A DNA stretch of 64,000 nucleotides from Hyphomicrobium sp. (GCF_019753045.1 NZ_JAIELN010000003.1:182624-246623); one strand, 5' to 3'; positions 35,735 to 44,233 are shown, numbered from the stretch's first letter. The notes: a model not told the origin generated them from the sequence alone. Numbers and translations are program-made.

Positions 35735-36312
35735 GTGTTGCAATCGGGTACAGCTTCCGACGTGTCAGCGCGCTGACCCTTGATGAGGGTTTCTACCTGG
35801 GGCCGGTTTTTCTCAGTGATCATCCCAAAAAGAAAATTTCTCGCAAGAGCATCAGCGCCAGGGCCGAGGTTCGCGAGCGCCCCTTCGATGCGTTTGGCCT
35901 GAATTTGTGTCAGTTTATCGTTCAGCCGCGCGCCCTTTGCTGAGAGGTATAGCCGCCGTTCGCGCCGATCCTCGTTTCCGGCCTTCTGTATTATGAAGCC
36001 CTCATCGACCAGCTGCTTGAGAACGCGCGCCAGCGACTGCTTGGTGATTTTCAAAATATCGAGCAATTCCGCGACCTTCAGGCCCGGAATACGGTGCACG
36101 AAGTGCAAGACGCGGTGGTGGGCGCGGCCGAAGCCGTACTGAGCCAGGATTGCATCCGGGTCGCACGTAAAATCACGATAGGCGAAATAGAAAAGCTCTA
36201 TGTACCCGATCAGATCGACGAGTGAAGAAGGCCGGTCATCTGACGCCGCGGGGAGGGAATGCCCAGTTGCGCCAAGGTGTTCGGACGGGCCTTCTGACGT
36301 TATGTCAGCCAT
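35731..36312 (-). CDS. MarR family transcriptional regulator (PetP-like)
   Basis: This is a 193-residue winged-helix regulator. It has an N-terminal extension of about 35 residues, then IGYIELFYFAYRDFT, HHRVLHFVHRIPGLKVAELLDIL, the recognition helix ITKQSLARVLKQLVDEGFI and the wing NEDRRERRLYLSAKGARL. It is first in the operon marR-ompR-histidine kinase. In Rhodobacter a MarR gene, petP, is similarly coupled to an OmpR gene, petR. The upstream 196-nt divergent region to ilvE holds GCAA/TTGC repeat sequence at about 36344-36357 that may be its operator. Confidence 0.9.
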   Translation of the reverse strand: MADITSEGPSEHLGATGHSLPAASDDRPSSLVDLIGYIELFYFAYRDFTCDPDAILAQYGFGRAHHRVLHFVHRIPGLKVAELLDILKITKQSLARVLKQLVDEGFIIQKAGNEDRRERRLYLSAKGARLNDKLTQIQAKRIEGALANLGPGADALARNFLFGMITEKNRPQVETLIKGQRADTSEAVPDCNT

Positions 36313-36508
36313 GTTGACTTATTGGCCTCGATTGTATTCTGTTGCAAGCTAAATTGCTGGCTCGTCCCGGCAGGTCTCCGCTTCTGCGCGTGGCGCACTG
36401 AAACGCACGTGCAAGGCGTCTTCAGCCTGCCAGGCCCCAGCCTCTCGAGACGCCCGATAGAACCCGGCACCCGGTAACTATAAAAGCCCAGGAAGGAATT
36501 GGACTGGC

Positions 36509-37405
36509 ATGGCCGACCTCATCCCCTATCACGATCGCGACGGGCTCATTTGGATCGACGGAACCCTCGTCAACTGGCGCGACGTGAAGGTGCACCTTCT
36601 GACGCACGCGCTCCACTATGCAAGCTCGGTGTTCGAGGGCGAGCGCGCGTATGGCGGTGAGATCTTCAAGCTCACCGAGCACAGCGAGCGCCTGGTCGAA
36701 AGTGCACGAATCCTCGATTTCAAGATTCCTTACTCGATCGCCGAGATCGATCAGGCCTGCCGCGACGTCGTCGCCGCAAACAAGCTCTCCGACTGCTATG
36801 TCCGGCCGATCGCCTGGCGCGGCAGCGAGCAGATGGGCGTCTCAGCGCAACAGGCGAAAATTCACCTCGCGGTCGCGGCGTGGGACTGGGGCTCCTATTT
36901 CCCCATGGAGCAGCGCCTCAAGGGCATTCGCATCACCAACGCCGTCTATCGCCGGCCCGATCCCGCCTGTGCCCCGTCGAAGGCCAAGGCAGCGGGTCTC
37001 TACATGATCTGCACCATCGAGAAACACCGCGCCGAACGCGCCGGATACTCGGACGCGTTGATGCTCGACTGGCGCGGTCGCGTCGCCGAATGCACCGGGG
37101 CCAACATCTTCTTCGTGAAGGATGGCGTGGTGCATACGCCGGAGGCTGATTGCTTCCTCAACGGCATTACGCGCCGAACCGTCATCGATCTTGCGAAGGC
37201 GCGCGGCATCACCGTCGTCGAACGTGTAATCATGCCGGAAGAGCTCGGCTCATTCTCCGAGTGCTTCATCACCGGCACGGCGGCGGAAGTCACGCCGGTT
37301 TCTGAGATCGGCGAGCATAAATATAATCCCGGTTCCATCACCGAAACTCTTCTCAATGACTATATGGAACTGGTGAAACCGAAGAAGCGCGCCGCTGCGG
37401 AATAG
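36509..37405 (+). CDS. ilvE: Branched-chain amino acid aminotransferase
   Basis: This PLP-dependent class IV aminotransferase interconverts branched-chain amino acids and their keto acids. The 298-residue protein has DGLIWIDGTLVNWRDVKVHL near the start and THALHYASSVFEGERAY. The likely PLP lysine lies in PSKAKAAGLYM, followed by HRAERAGYSDALMLD. GVVHTPEADCFLNGITRRTVI and FITGTAAEVTPVSEIGEHKY complete the pattern. A ribosome site (AAGGA) is close to ATG 36509. It is divergent from the marR operon and appears monocistronic. Confidence 0.96.
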   Translation: MADLIPYHDRDGLIWIDGTLVNWRDVKVHLLTHALHYASSVFEGERAYGGEIFKLTEHSERLVESARILDFKIPYSIAEIDQACRDVVAANKLSDCYVRPIAWRGSEQMGVSAQQAKIHLAVAAWDWGSYFPMEQRLKGIRITNAVYRRPDPACAPSKAKAAGLYMICTIEKHRAERAGYSDALMLDWRGRVAECTGANIFFVKDGVVHTPEADCFLNGITRRTVIDLAKARGITVVERVIMPEELGSFSECFITGTAAEVTPVSEIGEHKYNPGSITETLLNDYMELVKPKKRAAAE

Positions 37406-37492
37406 GCGCTTATTACGGAGTTTCCGGCTTGCGCCGAGTCGCGCACAGGGTGATGCTTGTGCTTTGCGGCTTGAACTTGTCCGGTACTTCAA

Positions 37493-37765
37493 ATGGCGAG
37501 AGCATTACTTGTCTTCGCTGTACTGATCACCGCGTTTTGCGGTTCGGACGCCGCCTTGGCTCAGGAGGGCCCAGGCGGCGTTCCCGGTATTCAGCGCGAC
37601 TGCCAAGTTCTTACGACATGCAATTTTAAACGTGGCCGAGGCTGGAGGGGATGTTTGTCCTCCTATTCCTGCCGGCGATGCGAAACTATCCCCGGACCCT
37701 GTGTGGGTGGTGGTCCAAGAAAGCGCATTTGCGGTCAATTGGTTTGCGACTGGGCCGGAAGCTAG
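37493..37765 (+). CDS. Small secreted cysteine-rich protein
   Basis: This is a 90-residue protein with no family I can name. A clear signal peptide (MARALLVFAVLITAFCGSDA then ALAQ, cleavage near residue 24) precedes a mature part of about 66 residues with eight cysteines (DC, TC, GC, SC, RC, PC, IC and VC contexts), enough for four disulfides. The ribosome site is weak. The signal-peptide logic and the even cysteine count support a real small secreted protein. It lies 87 nt after ilvE and converges on the membrane protein gene ending at 37787. A defensive, adhesive or enzyme-inhibitor role is possible but unproven. Confidence 0.6.
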   Translation: MARALLVFAVLITAFCGSDAALAQEGPGGVPGIQRDCQVLTTCNFKRGRGWRGCLSSYSCRRCETIPGPCVGGGPRKRICGQLVCDWAGS

Positions 37766-37786
37766 CTGCTTCTCGTCGCTTGTTCT

Positions 37787-38104
37787 CTATCGGCTGACGG
37801 GGCGACTGCTCAGGTCCGGCGCGGCCGTGCGCGGGGCATGATCTTTGGCAGACGAGGAGCGCAGCATGAGGGGCGCGCAGATGGCAAACAGGAATGCAGC
37901 GATGGTGACGAACAGTGCGCCTACGGCCATCGGCGATAGCGAAATCCCGGACCAATAGGCGATCAACTGGACGACAAGGCACCAGAAGAGGGCAGGGGCG
38001 ATCGACGCGATCGCGAGGCCGATGAACCGTGCGGATGGGCCCCAATCCGCCCCACGAACGGCGGTATCGGCGGACGAAATCACAGCTGTCGTGGCAGATC
38101 GCAT
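37787..38104 (-). CDS. Small membrane protein of unknown function
   Basis: This 105-residue protein has two hydrophobic helices (about residues 26-50 and 58-80) separated by a short SGISLSPMA turn, so it is probably an inner-membrane hairpin protein. The tail is Ser/Arg/Pro-rich. I do not recognise its family. An overlapping, longer reading in another frame upstream has no membrane pattern and is rejected. It ends 22 nt from the convergent Cys-rich gene and starts at the edge of a long non-coding stretch. Confidence 0.6.
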   Translation of the reverse strand: MRSATTAVISSADTAVRGADWGPSARFIGLAIASIAPALFWCLVVQLIAYWSGISLSPMAVGALFVTIAAFLFAICAPLMLRSSSAKDHAPRTAAPDLSSRPVSR

Positions 38105-38548
38105 GGCGGCGTGCTCGACCTTTCGTCGTGTTATTCAATAGAATTCAGTGACCCCCGATGGGCGTACCGGATTCTTCGGTAACTCAATGACGCTAAGCGG
38201 CGACGCTAAAGACTAGGTAAACGCGATTGCTCGAATGCGAACTAACGGTGCCGAATCGATATTGCACCGTGTTTACGTTTTTGGCGAACAATTGGTTCCC
38301 TTTAGCAAAGTTAACAACGTTTTCGAATCACCAAATGCGACTTACGACTGTTCGGCGGGGAACCGATTTTTAGCAACCGGCCATTCCGCACCTGCCCGAA
38401 AGCCTGTGGGTATCCGATGAGCATAAGACGGGCACTTCCGGCTTGGTTTGCGCTCGATGAGCCCGGTGATACATCTCATCGAGCATAACCGACCGGCGCC
38501 GGAAACGCGGTCAGGAACAGACCGATTTAGGAATAGGGCTGACGGACC
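38105..38548. other. Long non-coding stretch upstream of arfB
   Basis: About 440 nt between the membrane protein gene and arfB. It is less GC-rich than its surroundings, with AT-rich runs around 38270-38345. A perfect 10-bp inverted repeat lies at 38452-38484. Short open frames here are not supported by ribosome sites or family matches. Confidence 0.5.
38452..38484. repeat. Inverted repeat before arfB
   Basis: GCTCGATGAG at 38452-38461 and CTCATCGAGC at 38475-38484 are exact inverted copies with a 13-nt spacer. A GATGAGCATAA sequence about 40 nt earlier repeats part of the right side (ATCGAGCATAA). Candidate operator or stem-loop in the 5' region of arfB. Confidence 0.5.
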
Positions 38549-38968
38549 ATGCGTGTGACGGACGCTCTCGAGATCGCCGAAACGGAACTCGAGGAACGCT
38601 TCGTGCGTGCGTCGGGGCCGGGCGGTCAAAACGTCAATAAAGTTTCGACGGCGGTCGAGCTTCGCTTCGATCTCAGGGCAAACACGTCCATTCCCGATTA
38701 CGCGCGCGATAAGCTGAAACGTCTTGCGGGGCGCCGTTTGACGATAGAGGGCATCATCGTCATTCAGGCAGATCGTTTTCGCAGCCAAGAGCAGAATAGA
38801 GCCGATGCTCGTGCTCGGCTCATTGAACTCGTCGAGACCGCGTTGGAGCGTCCGAAGCTCAGAATCAAGACCAAGCCATCTCGCGGCGCGCGCGAGGAAC
38901 GCATCAAGGCGAAGACAGTGCGCGGGCATGTGAAGAAGATGCGCAGCCGCAAGGTCGATTTCGATTGA
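38549..38968 (+). CDS. arfB: Alternative ribosome-rescue factor ArfB (class I release factor-like)
   Basis: This is a peptidyl-tRNA hydrolase that frees ribosomes stalled without a stop codon, binding them through its basic tail. The 139-residue protein has the catalytic GGQ at residues 25-27 in ASGPGGQNVNKVSTA. It lacks the codon-reading domains of RF1/RF2. The C-terminal ~30 residues are strongly basic (REERIKAKT, HVKKMRSRKV), as required for entry of the mRNA channel. A long, non-coding 5' region precedes it. Confidence 0.95.
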   Translation: MRVTDALEIAETELEERFVRASGPGGQNVNKVSTAVELRFDLRANTSIPDYARDKLKRLAGRRLTIEGIIVIQADRFRSQEQNRADARARLIELVETALERPKLRIKTKPSRGAREERIKAKTVRGHVKKMRSRKVDFD

Positions 38969-39025
38969 TCTGTGCGAAATTGCGCTGCGTCGAAGGTTTC
39001 ATAGTAGGCCCATCCAGGAAATCCG

Positions 39026-39643
39026 ATGACAGACCTTTCCGAGCGAATCATCGGTCATTACGAACGCCACGCGCTGGCTTGGGACGCCGATCGCCGCAAC
39101 GCGGGGTGGAACGACAAGCGGTGGCTCGATCAATTTGTCGAGGCTCTGCCGCGCGGCGCAGCGATACTTGATCTCGGATGCGGCGCGGGCGAACCGATCG
39201 CGCGCCATCTCGTCGAGTGCGGGTTCCGCGTGACGGGGGTCGATGCTTCGCCGACCTTCATCTCCCTCTGTCGAAGCCGCATGCCCGACCAGGAATGGAT
39301 CGTCGCCGACATGCGATCCGTCTCGATCGGCAAACGCTTCGATGGAATCCTTGCTTGGGACAGCTTCTTTCATCTCAAGCCCGACGATCAACGCAAGATG
39401 TTCCCAATATTCGCGGAGCATGCGTCGGCGTCGGCGTCGGCGCTGCTGATGTTCAATACGGGTCCAGCTTATGGAGAAGCGATTGGTTCCTATCGCGGAG
39501 ACCCGCTTTATCATGCCAGTCTCGACGCCGCCGAGTACCGTGCATTGCTGGCGGCCTCCGGATTCGACGTCATCGCTCACGCGGTGGAAGATCCACTGGC
39601 TGGCGGCCGTACGGCGTGGATCGCGCGATTATCGGCGACCTAG
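39026..39643 (+). CDS. Class I SAM-dependent methyltransferase
   Basis: This is a soluble small-molecule methyltransferase of 205 residues. SAM motifs are AILDLGCGAGEPIARHL (about residues 45-61), VTGVDASPTFI and IVADMRS. WDSFFHLKPDDQRKMFPIF follows, which resembles the central helix of Tam/UbiE-like enzymes. The substrate is unknown. It lies 57 nt after arfB in the same direction and is convergent with the uncharacterised gene at 39668. Confidence 0.85.
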   Translation: MTDLSERIIGHYERHALAWDADRRNAGWNDKRWLDQFVEALPRGAAILDLGCGAGEPIARHLVECGFRVTGVDASPTFISLCRSRMPDQEWIVADMRSVSIGKRFDGILAWDSFFHLKPDDQRKMFPIFAEHASASASALLMFNTGPAYGEAIGSYRGDPLYHASLDAAEYRALLAASGFDVIAHAVEDPLAGGRTAWIARLSAT

Positions 39644-39667
39644 ACTCGGCGCAAAACCTTCGATCAT

Positions 39668-40561
39668 TCAAGCAGTATGAGTGGTCGCGAGAGACGGGTT
39701 CGAGCCGAATTTGCTTTCCCTGGATCTCGCAGACTCCGACCTCCATAGCGACTCGACCTTCCAAGCGTGTCCATCTGGATCGTGGGCGAAGACTTGGCCC
39801 GCGGCGATGTCGAAGACCCAATTGCAATTCAGTTTTTGTCCTTCGAGCCACGGAAGCGTCGAAAGCTCGATGACATAGTCTTTCGAAGCCCCCTCTCTTT
39901 GGCCGTATGAGAACTCGCAATCGAGCATTTCGCGGATCGGCGCGAGGTCGTTTCCTAGCCGACGCGCTATGTCGACGAGCGGCCGCTGCTGCGTAATTGC
40001 ACGATGCCGGCTCCTGGCCCGCACCACATGGTTGCCGACCACATAGAGGCACTCGATTGCGTCGTTGTTGACCTTCATGAGGTGGATCGCAAACGCCGGC
40101 TTCATCTCGAGAAGGCGCCAGTCCTCCTCGTACGCGCCGCTTGGTGCGTATTCCATCATCACGCTGCCATTGTCTTTCCACTCGAGCCAACCCGGTTCGG
40201 GAAAACTCACGACCGGCTGAAAGCGAAAAAGGTCGAGCGATATTGGCCAGATTGCCGTTGGGTAGGGGGTCGCCGCCGGATCGAATAGCGTCGTCGCGGC
40301 AAAACAGTCCTGCTCGGCCAAGGCCAACAGTTCGTCCCGGGTGCAGCTCGCGAGCCCTGTACGGTGGCGCATATCGGGACGGTCTGCCGAAATGCGAATG
40401 TCGGCGACGCCGGATGCCGTTTGAAGCCAGAGGACGCGCGTCGTCCGGTCCACCGTTCCGTTCTTGAAGTCGATGCTGTGCCGCTTCCAGCAGCCGATGA
40501 GCTGCTCCGGCACCGTCCGCTTGCCGGTTTCTGTTCCTTCAACAAGTGACATGCAAGCCAT
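39668..40561 (-). CDS. Uncharacterised protein co-transcribed with a GlxA-type regulator
   Basis: This 297-residue protein is not securely assigned. It is mostly beta-strand by eye: repeated W/Y/F with short loops, for example IGCWKRHSIDF at about 22-32, VLWLQTASGVADIRI, WLEWKDNGSVMMEY, DWRLLEMKPAF, KLNCNWVFDIAAGQVFAHD. This suggests a lipocalin- or HRI1-like double barrel, a weak recollection only. It has no signal peptide. The gene starts 36 nt after the regulator on the same strand, so the two form an operon. It probably supports the same metabolic unit. A BLAST or structure comparison would settle the fold. Confidence 0.55.
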   Translation of the reverse strand: MACMSLVEGTETGKRTVPEQLIGCWKRHSIDFKNGTVDRTTRVLWLQTASGVADIRISADRPDMRHRTGLASCTRDELLALAEQDCFAATTLFDPAATPYPTAIWPISLDLFRFQPVVSFPEPGWLEWKDNGSVMMEYAPSGAYEEDWRLLEMKPAFAIHLMKVNNDAIECLYVVGNHVVRARSRHRAITQQRPLVDIARRLGNDLAPIREMLDCEFSYGQREGASKDYVIELSTLPWLEGQKLNCNWVFDIAAGQVFAHDPDGHAWKVESLWRSESARSRESKFGSNPSLATTHTA

Positions 40562-40597
40562 TCCAGGGCTCTCCTCTGTGTTCGTATCGGCGCGCGT

Positions 40598-41686
40598 TCA
40601 GGATACGCGGGTGCCCTTCAAGGTCGATCGCGGCTCTTGCGTTGCGGCGCCGTTGGCAACCGCCTCGACGGATTGTGCGCGACGCGTTATTCGATTTTTC
40701 AGAAGCACCGCCGGTGCAATCTTATTGCCGTGTTTCCTGCGATATTCGCGCGGAGAGAGCCCGGTCAGATCTGCGAAGGCGCGCGAGAACGATGCACCGG
40801 AACTGAATCCGCACGCGCACGAAATCTCTGTGATGGAAAGGCCGCTGAACAAAAGCAGGGAGCAACTGTGGTTGATGCGCTCCCGCATGTAGAAAAGCTG
40901 AGGCGAAGATCCGAGCACGTTCCGCCAAAGCACTTCGAGAGATCGCGTCGAGACGCCGACCTTTTCAGCGATGGCCGGAATGCTGAGCGGCGCTTCGATA
41001 TGTGATCGCATTATGTCGACCGCCTTCTGAACGCGCAGATCGCTGGTTCCCTCGACTGCGTTTCGCGTGCTGCGCTGAGACAAGCGTGGAGATCGCGGCG
41101 AGTGGGAAATCAACTCCGCAGAAAGCGCCTCCGCGAATTCCGCACCGAGTATCTCGCCAATGTACTCGACCATGGTGTCGACAGTCGAAAGATGGCCGGG
41201 ATATGTGAGGATGTCGCCATCCCGGATCCATAACTGATCGACGAATTCGACCGCGGGATAGCTTTCTTGTGCCGCAAGCATCAGATCGACGTGGCATGTA
41301 GCGATCCGACCGTCCAATAGACCCGCGCTTGCGAGAAGGAGCGGCGCCTGATCGGCCGCTGCGATGAGTGTCGATGTCTTTGCGAGCTTCCTGATTGCGC
41401 TATTGATAGCGGGGGCCAGCGCAGGATCGGGATTGATATGTGAGAGGACGATGGAAAGTGCGCACTCGCCGGGCAGATTGAATGAGGCCGTCGGCATGAT
41501 CTCGCGGCCGTTTGCCAGTGTAACGTTTCGATCGTCGATTGTCAGAATATCGACGCGGAACAGGCTCTTGCTGAGGAGCCCATTGGCAACACGGAACAGT
41601 TCCTGGTGGAGTGTGAGATCGAGTTCCGTCGAGCCTGGAAGCACCAGCATTCTGACCTGATAGGCAGCGGCTGGCACCGGATGCAT
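40598..41686 (-). CDS. GlxA/AraC-family transcriptional regulator
   Basis: This regulator is 362 residues from ATG 41686 (longer open frame upstream is not conserved). The N-terminal ~200 residues are a DJ-1/PfpI glutamine-amidotransferase-like sensor (VRMLVLPGSTELDLTLHQELF, LIAAADQAPLLLASAGLLDG; no clear catalytic Cys of an enzyme). Near the C-terminus lies an AraC-type double helix-turn-helix (IPAIAEKVGVSTRSLEVLWR, then LSITEISCACGFSSGASFSR). Relatives such as GbdR and CdhR control quaternary-amine catabolism. It is divergent from the Rieske oxygenase operon; the gap contains a 15-bp imperfect palindrome. Confidence 0.85.
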   Translation of the reverse strand: MHPVPAAAYQVRMLVLPGSTELDLTLHQELFRVANGLLSKSLFRVDILTIDDRNVTLANGREIMPTASFNLPGECALSIVLSHINPDPALAPAINSAIRKLAKTSTLIAAADQAPLLLASAGLLDGRIATCHVDLMLAAQESYPAVEFVDQLWIRDGDILTYPGHLSTVDTMVEYIGEILGAEFAEALSAELISHSPRSPRLSQRSTRNAVEGTSDLRVQKAVDIMRSHIEAPLSIPAIAEKVGVSTRSLEVLWRNVLGSSPQLFYMRERINHSCSLLLFSGLSITEISCACGFSSGASFSRAFADLTGLSPREYRRKHGNKIAPAVLLKNRITRRAQSVEAVANGAATQEPRSTLKGTRVS

Positions 41687-42056
41687 CTTCTGGCCGTTGC
41701 TCGGAGGCAGCTCGTTTACGGCACAGCCAGGTGTCTTTCGGTGCTCCACTAAACCTCCCCCATCATTGCCGAAATAGAGCGGCTCCGAAGCTGCGGTTTG
41801 ACTCGTGCGTCCTCTGACGTGCGGGATTAGCCGCGTACTCAGATTAAAATGATGAGCGCGTGCGTACTTGTCATATGGCGCATCTCCACTGCGCATTATG
41901 GCAAGCTCGCCCCCGGACCTCAACCTATCTTGACATGCAGAGCAGCGGAGTTTCGCGAACACTCCGAAGCTTTCGGCGAGCTTGTCATTCGGAGCCGCCG
42001 GCGCGAACTCGGGCGGATGCAATGGTTTAAAAAAGCACGGATCGGGAGATTTAACA
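41687..42056. other. Divergent intergenic region between regulator and oxygenase operon
   Basis: About 370 nt without a supported gene. It holds the palindrome at 41867-41905 and a TTGACA at 41930-41935 without a good -10 partner, so the promoter is probably activator-dependent. It should carry the promoters of both transcripts. Confidence 0.5.
41867..41905. promoter_or_regulatory. Large imperfect palindrome in the divergent regulator/oxygenase region
   Basis: Arms at 41867-41881 (CTTGTCATATGGCGC) and 41891-41905 (GCGCATTATGGCAAG) match at 12 of 15 positions with a 9-nt spacer. It lies 171 nt before the oxygenase start and 181 nt before the regulator start. It fits a dimeric AraC-type activator site for both directions; inference. 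Confidence 0.55.
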
Positions 42057-43082
42057 GTGAGCCGCTATTCCAAAGCCGCACTGCAACAGGCCTATCACCA
42101 CTGTTGGTTTGTCGTCGCTCGCAGCCAAGATATCTCAAAGCCGAAAGCGGCTGTTCTGTTAGGGCGCGATCTCGTTGTTTTTCGCGACAAGGACGGGCAG
42201 GCTCGCGTCACCGATCGATATTGCGTGCACCGGGGAGGAGATTTGGCGGGCGGCGAGGTGTGCGATACCGGTGTTCGTTGTCCCTATCACGGTTGGACGT
42301 TCGACGGCAGCAGCGGAAAATGCACCGGAATTCCGGCGCTTCCGGACGCTTCGAAGTTCCCGCCAAATGCGCCGGCCATTCGGGCATATCCAGTGATCGA
42401 ACGCTTCGCGCATATATGGACGTGCCTCGAAGAGCCGATGTTCGATCTTCCGAACCCTCCGGAAATCCAAAATCTGGAGCTCGACTGGCGCGCGGCTGCG
42501 CCCATTCCGATGGATATCGGCTTCATGTCTGCCACCGAAAATTTCAACGACATGGCGCACTTTGCCTTCGTGCACGCAGGATCTATGGGCAACGTCAGCC
42601 CGATCGTCGATTCCATGCAGATCCATCGTAGCGGGCGCGAAGTTTCGACGACCATCTTTTATCCGCGCGTGGAAGGGTCCGAGTTCTCCTCGATGGGCGA
42701 CTCGTGGATGCACTATCACGTCTATGCGCCCGGCATCGCGACCATTCTCTACGACTACGGCGAGGGTGGGCATCGCTACTTGGTCGACTTTCCGTCTCCG
42801 GTCGGGCCTGAAAAGTGCATCGTCTATTGGGGCAGTGCGACGTGTTCCGACTTCAAACACGGGACAGCGGACGACATTCTCGCACTCGAAACAAAGGTCT
42901 TCGACGAGGACACGCCGATCGTCAGCAAGATCGTGCCGAAAGAGGTGCCGCTCGACGGCAAGGTGCGAGAGTTCTCCTGCTCGGCGGATGTCGTGACGCT
43001 CAACTATCGCCGCGCGGTGATGGATGTCGTCGACAAAATCCAAGAGCGATTTGGCTATGTGCAAAGTGAGGCCGCCGAATAG
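42057..43082 (+). CDS. VanA-like Rieske non-haem iron oxygenase
   Basis: This is the oxygenase component of a two-part Rieske system that would insert oxygen into or demethylate an aromatic or N-methyl substrate. The 341-residue protein from GTG 42057 (GGGAG 9 nt before) has the Rieske cluster Cys56-His58 and Cys75-His78 (CVHRGG, CPYHGW). Its mononuclear iron site is Asp165-His168-His173, in the segment ATENFNDMAHFAFVH. Length and motif context resemble vanillate demethylase VanA. The next gene supplies a matching reductase. Substrate not deducible, but the neighbours (NCS1 permease, GlxA regulator) point to a small, imported nitrogen-containing or aromatic molecule. Confidence 0.88.
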   Translation: MSRYSKAALQQAYHHCWFVVARSQDISKPKAAVLLGRDLVVFRDKDGQARVTDRYCVHRGGDLAGGEVCDTGVRCPYHGWTFDGSSGKCTGIPALPDASKFPPNAPAIRAYPVIERFAHIWTCLEEPMFDLPNPPEIQNLELDWRAAAPIPMDIGFMSATENFNDMAHFAFVHAGSMGNVSPIVDSMQIHRSGREVSTTIFYPRVEGSEFSSMGDSWMHYHVYAPGIATILYDYGEGGHRYLVDFPSPVGPEKCIVYWGSATCSDFKHGTADDILALETKVFDEDTPIVSKIVPKEVPLDGKVREFSCSADVVTLNYRRAVMDVVDKIQERFGYVQSEAAE

Positions 43083-43141
43083 GCGGTCTCCAAACTATCC
43101 GCAATTCAACTGTGCGATCGGCACGGCGCGTGGATTTAAAG

Positions 43142-44098
43142 ATGCCAGACACTGACCTTCGGCTTCGCGTTGATTGCCTGCGGCGCGAGGCAAATCAGGT
43201 GATCTCGTTGACCTTGACCGATCCAAAAGGAGGGCGTCTCCCGGATTGGGAGCCGGGTGCGCACATCAAGCTTCGCCTACCCTCTGGCCTGATGCGGCAA
43301 TACTCGCTTTACGCCAGAGGGAGCGATGGTTCGCAGTACAGAATAGCGGTCAAGGATGCGGAAGGTGGACGCGGTGGATCTCGCGAGATTCACTCCAAGC
43401 TCAGGTTAGGTGACGTTCTGAACGTCAGCCCGCCCGTCAATCATTTTCGACTCGAGCAGGCCCAAGACTATATTTTCATTGCAGGCGGTATCGGCATCAC
43501 GCCGATCCTGCCGATGGCCGAAGCGGTCAGCGCTCGATGCTCATGGCATCTCTACTATGCCGGCAAGTCTCTCACATCGATGGGATTGCTCGACGAAGTC
43601 CGGCGGCTGCCGCAGGCGAATGTTACGCTTGCCCCAGCTGAGATCGGAAAGCTGAACATCAGAGAAATTGTAACTCAAGCAAAGTCCGGCACGCAAATAT
43701 ACGCCTGCGGGCCCAATCGAATGCTCGACGAACTCGCATCCTTGTGCGGCGAGCGCCACGACATCGCGCTGCGCGTCGAGCGCTTTGCAGCTTCGACGTC
43801 TGCGCCTCCGGTCAATGGTGACGCTTCGGATAAGCCTTTCGAGGTGGTGATGAAGCGCTCCGGCCGCCGCGTCGTCATTCCTCCCGGATCAACCATCCTG
43901 ACGGAGCTTCTGAATGTCGATCCGTCCGTCCCTCACTCCTGCTGCCAAGGGTTCTGCGGTGCCTGTGAGACGAGAGTTATCGAGGGCGTCGTCGATCACC
44001 GGGATACGCTGCTCACGGAGGAGGAACGGCTGAAGAAGAATACGATGATGATCTGCTGTTCGCGCGCACGAAGCGACGTGCTCGTTTTGGATATCTGA
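43142..44098 (+). CDS. VanB-like Rieske oxygenase reductase
   Basis: This protein transfers electrons from NAD(P)H through flavin and a [2Fe-2S] centre to the oxygenase. The 318-residue protein has a flavin domain (RQYSLYARG, 52-60) and a nucleotide domain (FIAGGIGITPILPM, 112-125). The C-terminal plant-type ferredoxin has CCQGFCGACE, a ligand set completed by CCSRARSD near the end. The order flavin-NAD-ferredoxin is that of the phthalate dioxygenase reductase/VanB class. It follows the oxygenase by about 60 nt and precedes the small membrane protein by 135 nt. Confidence 0.9.
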   Translation: MPDTDLRLRVDCLRREANQVISLTLTDPKGGRLPDWEPGAHIKLRLPSGLMRQYSLYARGSDGSQYRIAVKDAEGGRGGSREIHSKLRLGDVLNVSPPVNHFRLEQAQDYIFIAGGIGITPILPMAEAVSARCSWHLYYAGKSLTSMGLLDEVRRLPQANVTLAPAEIGKLNIREIVTQAKSGTQIYACGPNRMLDELASLCGERHDIALRVERFAASTSAPPVNGDASDKPFEVVMKRSGRRVVIPPGSTILTELLNVDPSVPHSCCQGFCGACETRVIEGVVDHRDTLLTEEERLKKNTMMICCSRARSDVLVLDI

Positions 44099-44233
44099 CA
44101 CCGATCGCGACAAAGGGAGGCGAGCCACCGAAAAAATTACGACGTCCGCAATAGAGCGCCAGTGGTGCGATCTCGCCTGAAGGGGGCTCCGAAGTGCTGT
44201 CCTAAAAAAACTAAAAATCTAGGGAGGGTGCCA

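Noticed and set aside
37686..38138. 150-codon frame overlapping the small membrane protein
   Set aside because: It is in another frame and Arg/His-rich, whereas the overlapping frame has two clear membrane helices.
38342..38929. 195-codon minus-strand frame over arfB
   Set aside because: arfB has an unmistakable GGQ motif and basic tail; the antisense frame has no family features.
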